Source of the DNA: Larus michahellis
Taxonomy: Eukaryota > Chordata > Aves > Charadriiformes > Laridae
Assembly (NCBI RefSeq): GCF_964199755.1
Contig: NC_133899.1
Location: 23,663,446 to 23,727,445, forward strand
Direction: 5' to 3'
DNA length: 64,000 bases
In this document: in pieces, positions 62,401 through 64,000 of the stretch
Layout of the letters: each line of letters begins with the position of its first letter
How positions within the stretch are numbered: position 1 is the stretch's first letter
Program-made: the position numbers and the translations under genes
The notes under the pieces: generated by a model
The model's input: only the letters and a program-made list of their open reading frames with translations
Databases searched by the model: none
What the model was told of the DNA's origin: nothing

Positions 62401-64000
62401 GAAAAATCCCATTCAGTGTATCTGAAGGCCATTTCTTTACAGAATTTCTGAAGTTATAGTTACTTACCAGTTGTGGGCACTGATTGTCCTTGGGGGCCCG
62501 GAAGACTTGGTAATGCTGGTTGTCTTCGTACAGGAACCTGACAGGCCTTGTGAGTAAATGCAGACGGTTGGAAAAGAAGCTCTACTAAATGCAAGAATCA
62601 CTGCATATGTTGAAATACAACTTACCTTCTCTTTCAACAAACTGCTGACCGACAGCCAGGGAGATGCAGAAGGTTCAGCAGCAGTCACCAGAGCAGCAGG
62701 AGGTATAACACTATCAGCATTGCTACAAAAAAAAAACCCAAATTTTTATTGTTCAAACAGTCTTTTGAAGGGCTACTGTCATGTCTGTAAATATTTCACA
62801 TTTACAGTGTTTCAGTGTTTATTATCCAATCTGTACGCGTCACTGACTATGCTGTGTATTACTGAGGATGACTCTGACTTATCGTAATATTGATTATAGA
62901 AATACTGTAGAAAGAAGTACTGTGAAAACACCTGGCCTATTTTACCCAGGATTGTGCTTTTACACTTTTCATGGAAATATTATTTCCTCGGTACTAAAGA
63001 GAAATTAACCCACTCAAGAAGGTTTGCCATAACAAAATGGTTTCTTTAGGAATTGCTAGCCCCTTCAAATGAAAGGGCTCCTGGGGAAAAAGCGTTCCTC
63101 TCTCAGGCTAAGCCTGTACGGAATGACTGATACGGGACCCAAACAAGCAATACTTCTGAGAACATTCTTGCAGGAGGCACACTTCCGACTTTTCAAAGTG
63201 TCCTCTTTCAAAGTGAGGACTTTCACTAAACAGAACTTCCGCAGTTATCTGAAACTGTCACTAATGAGACATAAATGGCTGTCAGCGCAGCTCAAGGAGA
63301 AGAATCTAACTTTGGCATCCTGGTGTCTTTTATGTTCATGTTGATCTACAGATTTACTTACTGCAAAGGTCCAGGAGGTGCAACAGTCATAGTCATGAGT
63401 GCTGGTGGAGGTGGTGGCGGCTGCTGCTGCTGCTGAATCGTCTGGTGGAGCCCTTTTGTGTAGCCACTTCCATTGCTGAAGCTGTTCACAGCCTAGAGGC
63501 AGAAAAACATTTACCACAAGGTAATATGAAACTTCAGTAGATACATGAACAAAAGCCTCCACAGAGTAAAATTACTTGTGTAGTCCTGTAAATGCTGTCA
63601 ATCCTAAAATGAATCAACACACAAATACATGCACACATCGCCTTAAACACTGAGAGTAACAACTGGTCACTCAGAGTACCTGTATCTAAAATACTTCAGT
63701 GTTAACACCGAATTTGACAGTAAGGCAATCACGTTAAACAAAAGCGCGACCTGAATTTGCCCCACTGTCTCTAAAGAGTTGTCAGCTTCTCCAGCAACAG
63801 ATAATGGATTTGAAAAGTAAATGTAGCCGATTTAATTTAGCAGGTTTTGAGGAGATGTAAACTAATATTTTCTTCCCTTTTGGCTTTTTACAAATAGACT
63901 TGTCTTACAGTTTACGTAAAAGTCATCCTGTTACCTTGCGTAGGAACATGTTGGCAATTAAAGCATCAGGGGAAACGTCTGTCTGATGACACGTTGGGCA
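59415..64000 (-). CDS. RBBP6-like: RBBP6-like gene, right partial copy (exons 9-14)
   Basis: The exons are 63935-64000 (exon 9, cut by the window), 63362-63492, 62626-62722, 62468-62537, 62314-62374 and 59415-60210. The upstream exons would lie to the right of the window. The frame is open throughout. It differs from the complete copy at two adjacent RS-domain residues (Tyr-His here, Cys-Arg there). Confidence 0.88.

Larger units (their letters stand above)
33948..64000. repeat. Tandem unit, right copy (incomplete, 30,053 bp)
   Basis: This is a direct, same-orientation repeat of 1-30051. It is cut by the window end inside RBBP6-like exon 9. I noted about 25 single-base differences from the left copy, many of them C/T or G/A changes (several at CpG), plus two 1-base homopolymer indels. 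No large rearrangement, extra transposon or missing segment separates the copies, so the duplication or homogenisation is very recent, or the two copies are alleles joined by the assembler. Confidence 0.97.

Noticed and set aside
1-64000. tRNA, rRNA or CRISPR-like arrays
   Set aside because: No cloverleaf genes, ribosomal segments or regularly spaced short repeats were seen. The only regular arrays are the 19-bp triplication and the CR1 octamers.

Overview
The window looks like avian nuclear DNA. It carries CR1 LINEs with the bird-type octamer 3' end (ATTCTGTG repeats), an avian ERVL-type pol fossil, and intron-containing vertebrate genes. The main fact is that it is one and seven-eighths copies of a single head-to-tail tandem unit of about 33.95 kb. 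Bases 1-30051 recur at 33948-64000. By eye I count about 25 substitutions and two 1-base indels over about 30 kb, roughly 0.08-0.09% difference. Both window ends fall inside a unit, so on the face of the assembly the array continues on both sides. An assembly duplication of two haplotypes is the main alternative. Each unit holds the same set of parts. All host genes run on the minus strand, so they read right to left. (1) An RBBP6-like gene has 14 coding exons that I could trace one by one. The complete copy in this window starts in the right-hand unit (ATG at 41127) and ends in the left-hand unit (stop at 25466). The left unit also holds exons 1-4 of the next gene copy (7180 down to 985). The right unit holds exons 9-14 of a third gene copy (64000 down to 59415). 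The predicted protein is 702 residues: DWNN domain, CCHC zinc knuckle, RING finger, short Gln/Pro-rich part and an RS domain. It lacks the large proline-rich exon and the long Lys-rich C-terminal half of canonical RBBP6. (2) A KLHL10-like gene has two exons, encoding the BTB and BACK domains only (16266-15050 and 50214-48998), and no Kelch repeats. (3) One orphan exon-like segment (13247-13350 and 47194-47297) is not identified. Transposon content per unit is as follows: a CR1 with a second CR1 tail nested inside it (about 8675-10267), a CR1 fragment from the endonuclease-RT linker (about 14570-14885), a short minus-strand CR1 piece (about 21760-21945), a class I ERV pol scrap (about 7790-8160), a solo LTR of 434 bp (11787-12220) and an ERVL-type pol fossil (about 19980-21757). 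Other parts are a GC-rich block around RBBP6-like exon 1, a GC-rich intronic block, a long pyrimidine-rich tract ending in a GC-rich segment with ZNF143- and YY1-like motifs, and a G-rich low-complexity stretch. Taken together, the unit pairs truncated paralogues of two ubiquitin-ligase components. RBBP6 is a RING-type E3, and KLHL10 is a CUL3 adaptor that is spermatid-specific in mammals. Both keep introns, so they arose by DNA duplication rather than retroposition. The best reading is an ampliconic multigene array, perhaps sex-linked or germline-associated. That last point is inference and cannot be settled from sequence alone.
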